64,000 nt of DNA from Zingiber officinale (GCF_018446385.1 NC_056000.1:32876011-32940010), one strand, 5' to 3'. Numbered from the stretch's first letter, positions 1-10,371 are shown. Translations and numbers: made by a program. The notes: a model not told the origin generated them from the letters alone.

Positions 1-179
1 AATCATTTTTTTAGTATTGGACTGTTGGAACTGATAGTTCTGACTATTGAAAACCAACAATTCTGACCATTGGGGATGAAGAAAAAGGATTTTTTTTTAA
101 TATTTTTTTTAACGATTAAGATCATTTGATCATTTTTTTATCAATGACTATACTTTAACATATATTACTATCCAAGCTC

Positions 180-187
180 TATAAATA
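180..187 (+). promoter_or_regulatory. TATA box of a hAT-type transposase gene relic
   Basis: TATAAATA lies about 120 bp before an ATG at 309. A pyrimidine-rich leader follows it (runs of tctctac, attcctcaattt), as in plant 5' leaders. The downstream reading is a BED-finger hAT transposase that an LTR interrupts, so this is read as the promoter of that former gene. The assignment rests on spacing and composition only. Confidence 0.4.
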
Positions 188-308
188 GGGAGCTCATTTC
201 ATTATTTGCACTTGGATCTTCTCTACTCATTCTCAATTCCTCAATTTCTATATGTTTTTTACTCTAATTCTACACACTTTTGACTTCCTTTTCTGAGTTC
301 CGACTATA

Positions 309-1960
309 ATGGAAGGAGATCATGTTGGTGCAATTTGTACTAATGATCAAACTCATATTTTGATAAATGACTAGGGGTCTAAAGTTATAGTGTTTTGTTG
401 TCTAACATTTTTACCAAGCGTGCATGAGTTGACTGGTCTGAAGGACCTGACACCAGGCTGAAATCTAGTTAGGTATGTGGGGCCCGATAGTTGGTGGGAA
501 GTCCAGATAGGTCAATGGGGCCTGATATCTAGTGGGAAGTTTGGTTGGGTCCTCGAGACCTAACAACCGGTTGAAGTCCAGTTGGATCTGCGTACCTGAC
601 AACTGGTGGGTCAGAGGCAAGTCAAGTGATTAGAAGTGGTTAGTGAAGGTAAGCAACTGGAGGAGAAATCCAGTGAGGGTGTGTTCCCTATTGAGGGAAC
701 TGCAGGCGTCGATCCAATTTAGGTCTATTTGGGAAACCTAAGTTGAGATCTTGAGTAGGTCCTAGTCTCATGAAAACAGAATCTAATTAATACTCATATT
801 TTATTATATTGTGTTAACTCTGTTTTACAAGGTAAAATATATTTTTCGATTGCCTGGACTAACCTTTTCTTGCAGGAGGAGAAGATGAAGAAAAGCGGTC
901 CGGGCGCCCGGACCAGGCTCGCCTAAACAAGATTACGGGGGCCCAGGCGGTCCGAGCACTTGGACTCGGTCCAGGCGCCCTAACCCAAATAATTATCCCC
1001 AAGCTGACATGGAGCGAGTCAATTGGCCGAGCCATGTGTTCCAAGCGCCCGGAGGGGTTCCAGGTGCCAGGAATGGACCTATTTAAAGGCCTTCAACCCG
1101 GAGCTTCAGAACAACAACTACTACAAGTTTCTTTCTTGCTCGGTGCTTTGAAAAGACTCCCGCAATGCTGCTACGCTCCACCGACAACCGGACTTCAGCT
1201 TTACTTAGTTTCTTATTGTCGGTAATTTTTATATATAGTTCTTGTACTTAATTTGTAACCTTTTGAATTATTAGTGGATTGCCCAACGAAAATACTCGAT
1301 GAGTGCGAGCTTTGGTGTAGGAGTCGTCAAAGGCTCTGAACCAAGTAAAACTAACTTATGTTAGCGTTGCTTTCTTTTGCTTCCATTTTCGGCTGCGTAA
1401 GTTAAAGTTTAAATCGAGTTTTTCGACGATTACTATTCATCCCCTACCGAATTTTCGATCCAACATGTAGTGCATCGACAAGATGGGAAGAGGATGGTCA
1501 GGTCATCATCTCGATCTCAAGGAGAAGAAATCGTGAATATTGAAACCAATCCAATAAATTCGGCCAATTAGTAATTTGAATACAAATCACACTCGAAACA
1601 CAAGGAAGTACTGATACAATTAATTCTAAGGTTCGGGAAGTTCTTTCTTGAAAATCTTATATTTTTACTTAACATTTTGATACGATTATTCTTTTGTCTA
1701 AAAAAATTATGTACAAAATGTAAACATTGCAATACTTCTTATAAATTTCAAATCGGCAAAGGCTATGAGTTATTGAAACGACACGTAGAAGTAAAACACC
1801 TGACATAATATGGAATTATTGTGCTCAAGCACAATTATCTAGATTTTCCACTAATGAAAATAGTGATTCGAATTTATTTTCATATTCTCATAATAAATTT
1901 AGAAAATCATTAGTTAGATTTATTTTCGTATAATATTTTTATTTAGTTTCGGATATAAAT
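309..1960 (+). pseudogene. hAT transposase (BED-finger, RICESLEEPER-like), N-terminal remnant split by an LTR
   Basis: hAT transposases are nuclear proteins that cut and paste their own element; the N-terminal BED zinc finger binds DNA. After the LTR insertion, a readable stretch at about 1700-1830 has a C-x2-C pair followed by GKGYELLKRHVEVKH, which is the BED-finger layout (C-x2-C ... H-x4-H). A second frame at about 1828-1940 gives AQLSRFSTNENSDSNLFSYS, like the linker that follows the finger in this family. Start ATG at 309 gives MEGDH just before the insertion. Stops and frameshifts break the reading, and no catalytic RNase H-like core or C-terminal dimerisation region is found downstream. 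The assignment to the DAYSLEEPER/RICESLEEPER group is by resemblance; a captured fragment is possible. Confidence 0.5.
323..1465 (+). mobile_element. Solo LTR, Copia LTR family B
   Basis: It runs from TGTTGG to CCAACA, the inverted ends typical of LTRs, with no gag or primer site next to it. Its text is shared in order with the split copy at 27198-51069 (gtggattg..cga, ggagtaggagtcgtca, ggctc.gaaccaagta) and, inverted, with 24660-26816. A perfect 18-bp palindrome, GGTCCGGGCGCCCGGACC, sits at 897-914 and a GC-rich block follows to 1070. No clean 5-bp target duplication is seen. CATG occurs on both sides if the termini are taken as TTGG..CCAA. The element sits a few codons after the presumed start of the hAT transposase. 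Confidence 0.65.
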
Positions 1961-3176
1961 GTACTTTTGAATAATTTGGTAAAGAATCTTACTTTTCAAT
2001 TTAGTTCTAGGATATGCTAGATGTGTTCTTTTTGAATTCAATGTAACCGAATAACTTTTCAATTTTTATTATCCTATTTTTCATTTAGTTCTAGGATATT
2101 TTTGTAATATAATATTAATTTTAAATGAAAATAGTATAAATAAATTTTTATCTTGTATATTAGTACAAATGAAAATTAAAATATTCTTGAAATTTATTTA
2201 GTTACATTTAATTTATACCGTAATATAAATTAGAAGTTTTACGTTAGTTTATATTATGAAGCTTTTATTCATTTGAAAATTCTTTTCTCTTAATCTAAAT
2301 AATATTATATATAATACTAGAATTTTTTTATATGATATTTATAAACAAAATATAGTATAAAGTATGAAATATAATCTAATATTTCTAAAACAAAAAATAT
2401 TAATAGTTGTAATTAAAACTTATAAAAATATAAAACACATAGAATGAAACATCCATGAGAATTCTCAAATTTCACATATAAATTTGAGAATTATTTTACG
2501 ACTTTTTTTAATAAGTAGATAGCGAAGTAAATTTTGATATCGGGATACATAAGACTCAAAATTTTCTTATTTTCTGCATGATCATCAAAGAAATTTTAGT
2601 ACATCTATTGCCAACAGTTTCTATGGAATAGACGTTCAGTACTGATTGTAACATATTGAATGCACGACAATCGACTTTGTCTCCTGACTTGTTGGAAACC
2701 CAAGTATTACTTGACGATTGGATCAGAGTCGAAAAGAAAATCCAAAGAATATAATTTTCAAATGACGAAGTTGAAAAGTTTGATACTAATGGAACAAATA
2801 CTACGAGAACAGAAAATAAAAGTGAGTAACAACACCACTTCATAAGGTAAAAGGATAAAAGGTAAGAGAACTGCATGAGGTTTGATTTTTCTATATCCTA
2901 AGAGGATACATAGACAACTTAATAAGTACAAACCTCTTTTTTTAATAATTTATAATTTTTATTTTTTAATATAATAATCTTGAATAGCGGCAAGCCGTGT
3001 ATGAACTGTGAACTGTGGTGAACAATGTATGAATCGTGAACCGATGGTTTCGAACTATGAACCGATGATTTCAAACTGTGAACCGTAACTACCTTAAACA
3101 GTTAAGATTAAGAGTTGACCCATAGGAATCATCAAATCGATCATTCTAAACTATCGAATCATCAATTTTGAACTAG
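1961..3176. other. AT-rich stretch without a recognisable gene
   Basis: No reading frame here resembles a known protein. Between about 2990 and 3100 short direct repeats occur (variants of gaaccg..g, gaactgtgaac, each about 20 bp apart). Such repeats are common near hAT ends, so this may be the subterminal region of the hAT relic at 309-1960. The far terminus was not identified. Confidence 0.35.
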
Positions 3177-3194
3177 AGTCGAATCCACCAAATG

Positions 3195-3407
3195 GTGGTA
3201 AAAAGGCGAATACGCTCGCCCCCAGCGCCCCCGTCAACCCGTCCGAGGGCCAATACGGAGGATGTAAATCATGTGCGGCTACTAGCCTTTGGAATAGTGA
3301 CTAGCACATAAGAGAGACATTTACCTCGACTTTACCGAGATTCGAATCCCAATCCTCATGGTGACAACACTTCATGCGCTAGTCACTAGACCCATCCGAA
3401 GGGATAA
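3195..3407 (-). mobile_element. tRNA-derived SINE with 18-bp target duplication
   Basis: The insertion is flanked by identical 18-bp direct repeats, AGTCGAATCCACCAAATG, at 3177-3194 and 3408-3425. On the minus strand the 5' half carries an internal pol III B-box-like motif (GATTCGAATC, + strand 3339-3348) and an A-box-like segment (CTAGTGACTAGCGCATG) about 40 bp before it. It ends with a T-rich CGCCTTTTTACC. This layout is that of plant Au-type SINEs, which are copied by LINE machinery. Nothing in it codes for protein. Confidence 0.8.
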
Positions 3408-3698
3408 AGTCGAATCCACCAAATGACCAAAGGGAAGATCATCAATTTTTTTTTCGGCAATTTACCAAATCACGCACTTAAATATCTTAATTGACCAAAA
3501 GGCGTATGTTACTTTAGTTTTTTTCAAAGGGCGCATTTTTTCAAGTGCCCTTCCCTTTTTATCCTTCTGACAAATTAAACCTTTTTTTTTGTCGTTTTCC
3601 TTTTCTCTCTCTTCTCTTTCCTATTACCTCTTTCATCAACGAAATGTAAGATTTAGTTATTTTTTTTATAACATTTTAATACATTTGGAGAAGCTAAA

Positions 3699-6600
3699 AT
3701 AAACAATGGATAGCATAGTTAAACTCCTTGCAACATCAGGAATCCACAGGAACTGAAATGGGTGTAATCTGAGGTCTCTAGGTCCATCAGTGGGTTTCGG
3801 TCAAAACCCACTGATGGACCTAGAGAGCTCCGATTGCACCCATTTCAGTTTCTATGGATTCCTGGTATTGCAAGGAGTTCAAATATGTTATCCATTATTT
3901 ATTTTGACTTTTAAAAGATGTTAAAATAGCAGAAGAAAAAATCAGCAAAAAAGCTCCAAATCAGGTCCACATTGGGCCTGATATGGAACCATATCAGGCC
4001 CAAAGTGGGCCTGATATGATTCCATATCAGGCTTAACGTGGAGCCTTTTTGCTGATTTTTTCTTCTCCTATTTGAACACCTTATAAAAGTCAAAATAAAC
4101 AATGGATAACATAGTTAAACTTCTTGCAATATCAGCAATCCACAGGAACTGAAATGGGTGTAATCTGAGGTCTCTAGGTCCATCAGTGGGTTTCGGTCAA
4201 AACCCACTGATGGACCTAGAGAGCTCCGATTGCACCCATTTCAGTTTCTATGGATTCCTGGTGTTGCAAGGAGTTCAAATATGCTATCCATTGTTTATTT
4301 TGACTTTTAAAAGATGTTAAAATAGCAGAAGAAAAAATCAGCAAAAAGGCTCCACGTTAGGCTTGATATGGAATCATATCAGGCCCACGTTGGGCCTGAT
4401 ATGGTTCCATATCAGGCCCAACGTGGGCTTGATATGGTCCATATCAGGCCCAACGTGGGCCTGATATGGGACCTGATATGATTTTTCCTTGAGCTTCATA
4501 CAATGTAGAGAAATTAATTTGATGATAGAAAACCAAGAGTTCTGTTAGTCCTATGATTTAATTGTCTTTTTCTCAAGCATGTTGTGCAAATTGATTCTCT
4601 GTTCCTCTGAACATTGTTTTATCAGTATATTGCAATATCTGCTAATACCTTTGCCTTAATACTGCATCATATCTTCTGTATTCTCAACATTACCCTCATG
4701 ATTCACATTACAGATCATCCTTGGCTGCAGAATGCCAATAAGGCACCCAATGTAAATCTTGGTGAAACTGTTCGAGCAAGACTCCAGCAATTTTCAGTGA
4801 TGAATAAATTTAAAAAGAAAGCTCTTAGGGTGAGAATATTTTCTTTCATGATTTCTTTCTGTGTGAATGCTTGACATTTGTCCAGCTGATTATTCCAAGA
4901 CACACCTAGTATTATTATGTTCATTCTAAAACTGTGTTAATGCAGGTGATAGCTGAACACTTGTCTGTGGAGGAGATTGTCGACATAAAGGAAATGTTTG
5001 AGAATATGGATATCAACAAAAAAGGGCAGATAAATTTTGATGAGTTAAAGTATGGTTTGCGCAAGCTCGGACACCAGGTTTCTGATTCAGATGTCAAAGC
5101 ATTATTGGAAGCAGTAAGTTATTGCTGAAGATGCAATCTTTTTTTTAAAGTAAAAAAAATTGACTGTGGGTTATGGCAATCAAACCATTTCCATTGGCAT
5201 TACACAATTATGGGGTGACAAGGGAAAACAAACACAAAGAATTAGGCACAAATTCAAGCCACAACCCTACTAGATCCATCAAGAAATTCATCAAGAGTTG
5301 CTGACCAAACAAGATCCAAAGATGGACCTATCAGCAATATACTGATAAAACAATGTTCAGAGGAACAGAGAATCAATTTGCACAACATGCTTGAGAAAAA
5401 GACAATTAAATCATAGGACTAACAGAACTCTTGGTTTTCTATCATCAAATTAATTTCTCTACATTGTATGAAGCTCAAGGAAAAATCATATTAGGTCCAC
5501 ATTGGGCCTGATATGGTTCCATATCAGGCCTAACGTGAAGCCTTTTTGTTGATTTTTTCTTCTGCTATTTTAACATCTTTTAAAAGTCAAAATAAACAAT
5601 GGATAGCATATTTGAACTCCTTGCAATACCAGGAATCCATAGAAACTGAAATGGGTGCAATCGGAGCTCTCTAGGTCCATCAGTGGGTTTTGACCGAAAC
5701 CCACTGATGGACCTAGAGACCTCAGATTACACCCATTTCAGTTCCTGTGGATTCCTGATGTTGCAAGGAGTTTAACTATGCTATTCATTGTTTATTTTGA
5801 CTTTTATAAGGTGTTCAAATAGGAGAAGAAAAAATCAGCAAAAAGGCTCCACGTTAGGCCTGATATGGAATCATATCAGGCCCACGTTGGGCCTGATATG
5901 GTTCCATATCAGGCCCAACGTGGACCTGATATGATTTTATATCAGGCCCAACGTGGGCCTGGTTTGGAGCCTTTTTACTGATTTTTTCTTTTGCTATTTT
6001 AACATCTTTTAAAAGTCAAAATAAACAATGGATAGCATATTTGAACTCCTTGCAATACCAGGAATCCATAGAAACTGAAATGGGTGCATCCGGGCTCAGG
6101 TCCATCGGTGGGTTTGCCAAACCCACCATGACCCAGACCTCGGATTACACTCATTTCAGCCTCCTCGGATTCTGATGTTGCAAGGAGTTTAACTATGCTA
6201 TTCATTGTTTATTTTGACTTTTATAAGGTGTTCAAATAGAGAAGAAAAATCACAAATGGTTCACAAGGGTCTATTGGGCCTGATATTGTTCCATATCAGG
6301 CCCAACGTGGGTCTGATATGATTTCATATCAGGCCCAACGTGGGCCTGATTTGGAGCCTTTTTGTTGATTTTTTCTTCTGCTATTTTAACATCTTTTAAA
6401 AGTCAAAATAAACAATGGATAGCATATTTGAACTCCTTGTAATACCAGGAATCCATAGAAACTGAAATGGGTGCAATCGGAGCTCTCTAGGTCCATCAGT
6501 GGGTTTTGACCGAAACCCACTGATGGACCTAGAGACTTCAGATTACACCCATTTCAGTTCTTGTGGATTCCTGATGTTGCAAGGAGTTTAACTATGCTAT

Positions 6601-6930
6601 TCATTGTTTATTTTGACTTTTATAAGGTGTTCAAATAGGAGAAGAAAAAATCAGCAAAAAGGCTCCACGTTAGTGATTTTTTCTTCTGCTATTTTAACAT
6701 CTTTTAAAAGTCAAAATAAATAATGGATAGTATATTTAAACTCCTTGCAATACCAGGAATCCATAGAAACTAAAATGGGTGCAATCGGAGCTCTCTAGGT
6801 CCATCAGTGGGTTTTGATCGAAACCCACTGATGGACCTAGAGACCTCAGATTACACCCATTTCAGTTCCTGTGGATTCCTGATGTTGCAAGGAGTTTAAC
6901 TATGCTATCCATTGTTTATTTTAGCTTCTC
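3699..6930. repeat. Six copies of an about 210-bp palindromic unit inside the fold-back element
   Basis: Each unit is itself an inverted repeat. One half holds GGTCCATCAGTGGGTTT, the other AAACCCACTGATGGACC, joined by a 5-6-base loop (cggtc / tgaccg). Both halves extend outwards through GAAATGGGTG, GGAATCCA and CTCCTTGCAA to ATCCATTGTTTATTTT. Copies lie at about 3699-3905, 4098-4310, 5590-5800, 6020-6220 (partly scrambled), 6405-6625 and 6715-6930. Between them lies a second palindrome series built from CATATCAGGCCCA and TGGGCCTGATATG (3960-4040, 4365-4470, 5505-5530, 5870-5970, 6270-6345). Single strands of this region could fold extensively. Confidence 0.85.
4714..5113 (+). pseudogene. Captured fragment of a calcium-dependent protein kinase (two exons)
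   Basis: CDPKs are plant Ser/Thr kinases whose calmodulin-like tail activates the kinase when it binds Ca2+. Exon a (4714-4829, 116 bp) encodes the end of the kinase domain and the autoinhibitory junction ([18 protein letters not shown], then the KFKKKALR end). Exon b (4946-5113, 168 bp) encodes IAEHLSVEEI and the first EF-hand, with the loop DINKKGQINFDE. The splice sites are intact: acceptors ..ttacag and ..atgcag, donors gtgaga and gtaagt. The intron between is 116 bp. No catalytic kinase exons and no EF-hands 2-4 are present. The fragment lies in the loop of the fold-back element in the same orientation it would have in a gene. It could be transcribed but cannot make a kinase. Confidence 0.85.
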
Positions 6931-7161
6931 TAAATGTATTAAAATGTTATCAAAAAAATAACTAAATCTTACATTTCGTTGATAAAAGAGGTAATAGGAA
7001 AGAGAAGAGAGAGAAAAGGAAAACGACAAAAAAAAGTTTAATTTGTCAGAAGGATAAAAAGGGAAGTGCACTTGAAAAAATGCGCCCTTTGATTAAAACC
7101 AAAGTAACATACGTCTTTTGATCAATTAAGATATTTAAGTGCATGGTTTGATAAATTACCG

Positions 7162-8045
7162 TTTTTTTTATAATTGAAAATTCATATTTTAAGAGAATAA
7201 ATTTAAAGATAGATGGTCCGATTTCATATATTCTATTTATCAAATAAATTAAAAAGTACACATAATTATTCATCCAAAATAGTCAACTTTTTATGTTTAA
7301 CATTCCATTAAAATAAAATATCCTACGGTGAGCTGGTATTTTTACATATAATGAAAATAATACCTTCTACTCAATTAAAATCATTTTCAATGGGCCTATC
7401 TTTTTATGTTGATGTACAATGGTCCGGGCTTTTATTTAAATACGAAGGAATTCATGCGCCTTAATGGTTAGACCGGACACTCATCCACAATTGCAGCTAC
7501 TCTCACATGCGCCACACGTGCCAGCATCCTTTTCCTCCCCAGACCCCAAGTGATTATCTTTCCAGTTTGGAAATTTCCAGAATGCCCCAGGGTATAATAA
7601 TTTTTGTTACAATGCCCTAAATTTTTAGAATGCACCCGCTCAACTTTATTATTTTATATTAGAGAATTATTTTAATTAATTTATTTATTTATATTAATCT
7701 TTAACCTAATGAAATAAATGAACTCTTATCGAGTTAACTACAAAATGTATTCATGAGTTATTTTCATTAATGTTAAGATACTCTTCAAAAGAAGTTTGTT
7801 TTATTATTTAATTAGTAAATAATTTAAATAATAATATAAAAAGATTAAAAAAGGTATTTTAGAATTTTGAATTAAAAAATCTCAATAGAAATTAATCTGA
7901 GGGGTTATTGTTACAATTATCAAACGTCAGGTGTCATTTTGGAAATTACCCGTCAAAGTTCTAACACAGTGAAGGGCGACGTAGACAAACAAACACTCAC
8001 TCGCCACTCCACGCAGCGAATCTCGCTCCTCGATCGATCTCCGCC
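7162..8045 (+). promoter_or_regulatory. Upstream region of the membrane-protein gene with a G-box
   Basis: AT-rich sequence separates the fold-back element from the gene at 8046. A CACGTG core lies at 7515-7520 within cacACGTGcc, which resembles the G-box/ABRE sites bound by bZIP and bHLH factors, about 530 bp before the ATG. From about 7960 the sequence turns C-rich (cactcactcgccactccacg), as expected for a 5' leader. No convincing TATA box was found near it, so the transcription start is unknown. Confidence 0.35.
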
Positions 8046-8633
8046 ATGGACGGAGAAGAAGACTGCGATCTCCGGCCAGACCATCACTTCCGCGGCCTCG
8101 AGACGGAATCCACCGGCGGAGGCACCAGCATCCACATCACGGCCCTCGACGGCATCGTCAACGTCAACTCCCTCTTCACCCTCGCCGTCTTCATCGGCCT
8201 CGCCTGGAACCCGTCCCGCTACCCTGACGGCGGACTCCCTGACTCCGACTGCGCAGCCAGCAACCGCGTCGCCGAGGACCTCGTCTCCTTCCACGTCTTC
8301 TCCTTCTCCGCCTTCCTCTTCTCCAGCCTCGTCGCCCTCTGCCTCAAGCAGGCGATCCGGATAGTGCGCCCTCACGGGCGCACCGCCAGGGTTAACAAGG
8401 CTTTGCTCCGCGGCGGGATCCTCTCTTCTGCAGTCGGATCCGTTCTCGGGTGCGGCTTCCTTACCCTCGCCCTCGTCAACGTGGTCCAGATCAAGCTCGG
8501 CCGCCTCGATTGCAGCGGCGCCGCCGTGGGAGCCATCGTCCCCATCGTGACACTCATTCCGATCGCAATGCTCATCTACTCCGGTATCGTCTTCTACGCC
8601 TTCACTCGCAGATCTCATCACGGCCGGCGTTAG
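8046..8633 (+). CDS. Plant four-span membrane protein of unknown function (195 aa)
   Basis: The single-exon frame starts at ATG 8046 in a good plant context (ccgccATGGa) and ends at TAG 8631. The soluble acidic N-terminus (about residues 1-35) is followed by a conserved-looking ITALDGIVNVNSLFTLAVF block that enters the first hydrophobic segment (about 38-56). Further segments lie at about 79-100 (SFHVFSFSAFLFSSLVALCL), 122-148 and 159-187. A basic tail (RRSHHGRR) ends the protein. Arginine-rich loops (VRPHGRTARVNKALLR) suggest one loop faces the cytosol. I recall plant proteins with the same ALDGIVNVNSLFT block, some annotated as maternal effect embryo arrest 60-like, but I cannot confirm that name and infer no function. 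Third positions are strongly GC-rich, unlike the surrounding DNA and typical of one class of monocot genes. The 238-codon opposite-strand frame is its shadow. Confidence 0.85.
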   Translation: MDGEEDCDLRPDHHFRGLETESTGGGTSIHITALDGIVNVNSLFTLAVFIGLAWNPSRYPDGGLPDSDCAASNRVAEDLVSFHVFSFSAFLFSSLVALCLKQAIRIVRPHGRTARVNKALLRGGILSSAVGSVLGCGFLTLALVNVVQIKLGRLDCSGAAVGAIVPIVTLIPIAMLIYSGIVFYAFTRRSHHGRR

Positions 8634-9936
8634 GGTTCGGATTCCTCTGTACTCTTGTAAGGTAAACATTAATTCTTAATTGCCTTGAAATTTTTATTAT
8701 TTTCAGAGTGATTCTTGCAGTAGAATATTGGTGTGATTTCAATAATATTTCTTGAATGCATGACGAAACTTTGTGACAATTTGTTAATTAGCGTGATGCA
8801 TGAACTCTGCCAGTTAGAACACTGAATTGTTCGTTGTTTAGTTTTGTCTGTGAAAAATCATTCTTTTTGGATGTTGAATTGGATCGGATAGAGTTCTTGG
8901 CAATCTTTGAAGCAACTAGTTCTTTGCATAAGCTTAAAAATTAGGGAATTCATGCTATACACTGACAAAATAGGGCATCATATACGGTTTTGTCGTAGCC
9001 CAATCCAATCCAATATAAAAACAAGCAACCTTAGCAATGTGAGACTAAAAGCTTGAATTGTTATCGATATCTTTTCCTCTCGAGTTTCTTTAAGATTCCC
9101 GATCAAGAAGACTTGACATGCTTAGCTAATTGGTCGAGCCTGATCAATATCCACCAATATCCAAGTTCACTCAATTAAATCCCATCATTTTAGATTTGAT
9201 GATGGTTGGATACTTGGATTCTCTTTCTAGTCCAAAGGACTTTAAGTTTCTAACTGCATTAAGATATATCACCATTCTATGTGGACGGAGACATTATCTT
9301 TGATTACGAACCTTCGATTGTCTCGCTTGCATCTTTTCTTCTTCGACTCTAATTATTTTTAATTGTTAACATCGTTGTCGAAAATTTACTTACTACTTTT
9401 TAGGGTGAAATTACAAAGGTCATTTACCTTTCTCAGCTGTTCAATTTTCTTAGTTACAATCTCACAATCTTCTGCAGTATGCAACTTGGCCACCAAGTTC
9501 TCCCAAATGCTAATGCAAGATGCAACGGGGATGTATCTTCCATGCCGATCGAATGAGTCCATGCATCTAAGTGTGTGTAGTTTGGAGAAAGTCTCAGGGA
9601 ACATGACAGAAGATGAAAGTCCATGTCTAGTTAAGAGGAGTTTCTACCTTTGTGGCAACTAGCAACCCGTTGCTTGTTCTTTGTCCTAGAGATGCCGACG
9701 ATAGGGTAAGGCGAAATAGATTATGAGACGAACTCTTCTTCGTCATTCCCATTTCATTCCATCTTTATATATAGTGTAACAATCTTTTACACCATGATCC
9801 TAAGAACATATGTAGTATTTAGACATAACCTAAATACTTTACATCTATCTATTGCCCTTAATTATTCACGCCTATTTAGTATTTACACCCACAATTCATG
9901 GCACGGCTCCTTGGGATCGATTTAAACAGCACAGAC
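8634..9936. other. Intergenic sequence between the two island genes
   Basis: The first 200 bp probably hold the 3' UTR of the gene at 8046. The stretch 9660-9900, read on the minus strand, has LTR-like features (a ctatatataaag TATA-like run and a tgggtgtaaatac start), and an adjacent minus-strand frame at 9386-9604 has no recognised similarity. I cannot support a gene here. A decayed LTR is a possibility. Confidence 0.3.
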
Positions 9937-10221
9937 TTATTTGATTGCCTTTGCGATCGATTTAAGTGGTTCGTCAGGCAAGTGACTGGGTTGAAGTTGA
10001 CCTGGTTGATCAATCAAAGGCGATGTTGCAAAGAAGGGTGGCCGGTGAACATCAGTTGGCCTGAATCGACCTGAATCATCACCGGGGGTCGATGGTAATC
10101 GCATGTATGAGGTTGAGGGCAAGTCATCAAACCATGAGGTCGTATTCCCTTGAGCTCGATCTCCTCCTCCATTGATGTAGTGAATGATAGCTCTGTAGAC
10201 GAAGGGAATTAAGCCTTCCAT
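9937..10221 (-). CDS. Small plant protein of the MEGLIP type (94 aa), function unknown
   Basis: Chosen start ATG (10219-10221) gives MEGLIPFVYRAIIHY. Plant genomes encode small proteins that begin with MEGLIP followed by a short hydrophobic-basic stretch and later an SxSYxxL-type motif; here SYMRLPSTPGDDSGRFR lies at about residues 38-55. The rest is proline-rich and low in complexity. No signal peptide or full membrane span is evident. The reading frame stays open 24 codons upstream, but a pyrimidine-rich leader (catctctctctacc) and a TATA-like box place transcription start after that, so the MEGLIP methionine is preferred. No role is claimed. Spurious coding is the alternative, but start motif, leader and TATA agree. 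Confidence 0.55.
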   Translation of the reverse strand: MEGLIPFVYRAIIHYINGGGDRAQGNTTSWFDDLPSTSYMRLPSTPGDDSGRFRPTDVHRPPFFATSPLIDQPGQLQPSHLPDEPLKSIAKAIK

Positions 10222-10270
10222 TAGTTCAAGGGAGGTGCTAAAAATATGAAGGTTGGTAGAGAGAGATGAG

Positions 10271-10280
10271 GGAGGTGGCT
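10271..10280 (-). promoter_or_regulatory. TATA-like box of the MEGLIP-type gene
   Basis: On the minus strand CTATTTAAGC occurs about 50 bp before the chosen ATG and is followed by a C/T-rich leader. A start about 25-30 bp downstream would leave a leader of roughly 25 bases, which is short, so the true start or the box may differ slightly. Confidence 0.4.
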
Positions 10281-10371
10281 TAAATAGAGACAAGGAATGA
10301 TGGTTATTTCTATTGAGTATTCACAGGTTCAATACTAATCCAAGTTCTAAGATAGACAATGAATAATGCTC

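Larger units (their letters stand above)
3455..7161. mobile_element. Fold-back / long-TIR Mutator-like element carrying captured CDPK exons
   Basis: The left end starts CGGCAATTTACCAAAT and the right end, read inverted, CGGTAATTTATCAAAC. From there the two arms match for hundreds of bases, through the AAATGTAAGATTTAGTTATT region (3640s against 6950s) and the first palindromic unit. Inverted identity resumes nearer the centre: 4480-4634 matches the inverse of 5336-5485. Only about 700 bp (4635-5335) are single copy, and they hold the CDPK exons. The flanks are runs of 9 T (3446-3454) and 8 T (7162-7169), compatible with a T-only 8-9-bp target duplication but not proof of it. No transposase is present. 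Long TIRs plus a captured gene fragment fit a Pack-MULE; the fold-back class is the alternative. Confidence 0.75.

Noticed and set aside
4614-4713. Extension of the CDPK reading upstream from ATG 4614
   Set aside because: This is intron sequence: a good acceptor (ttacag) lies at 4708-4713 and the text before it has no similarity to CDPK.
7953-8669. 238-codon minus-strand frame over the membrane-protein gene
   Set aside because: GC-rich third positions of the plus-strand gene keep the opposite strand free of stops; its composition (E, D, G runs) is typical of a shadow.
9386-9604. 72-codon minus-strand frame that could be a small gene or gag piece
   Set aside because: No recognised motif, no promoter signals; neighbouring LTR-like text makes an old retroelement more likely.
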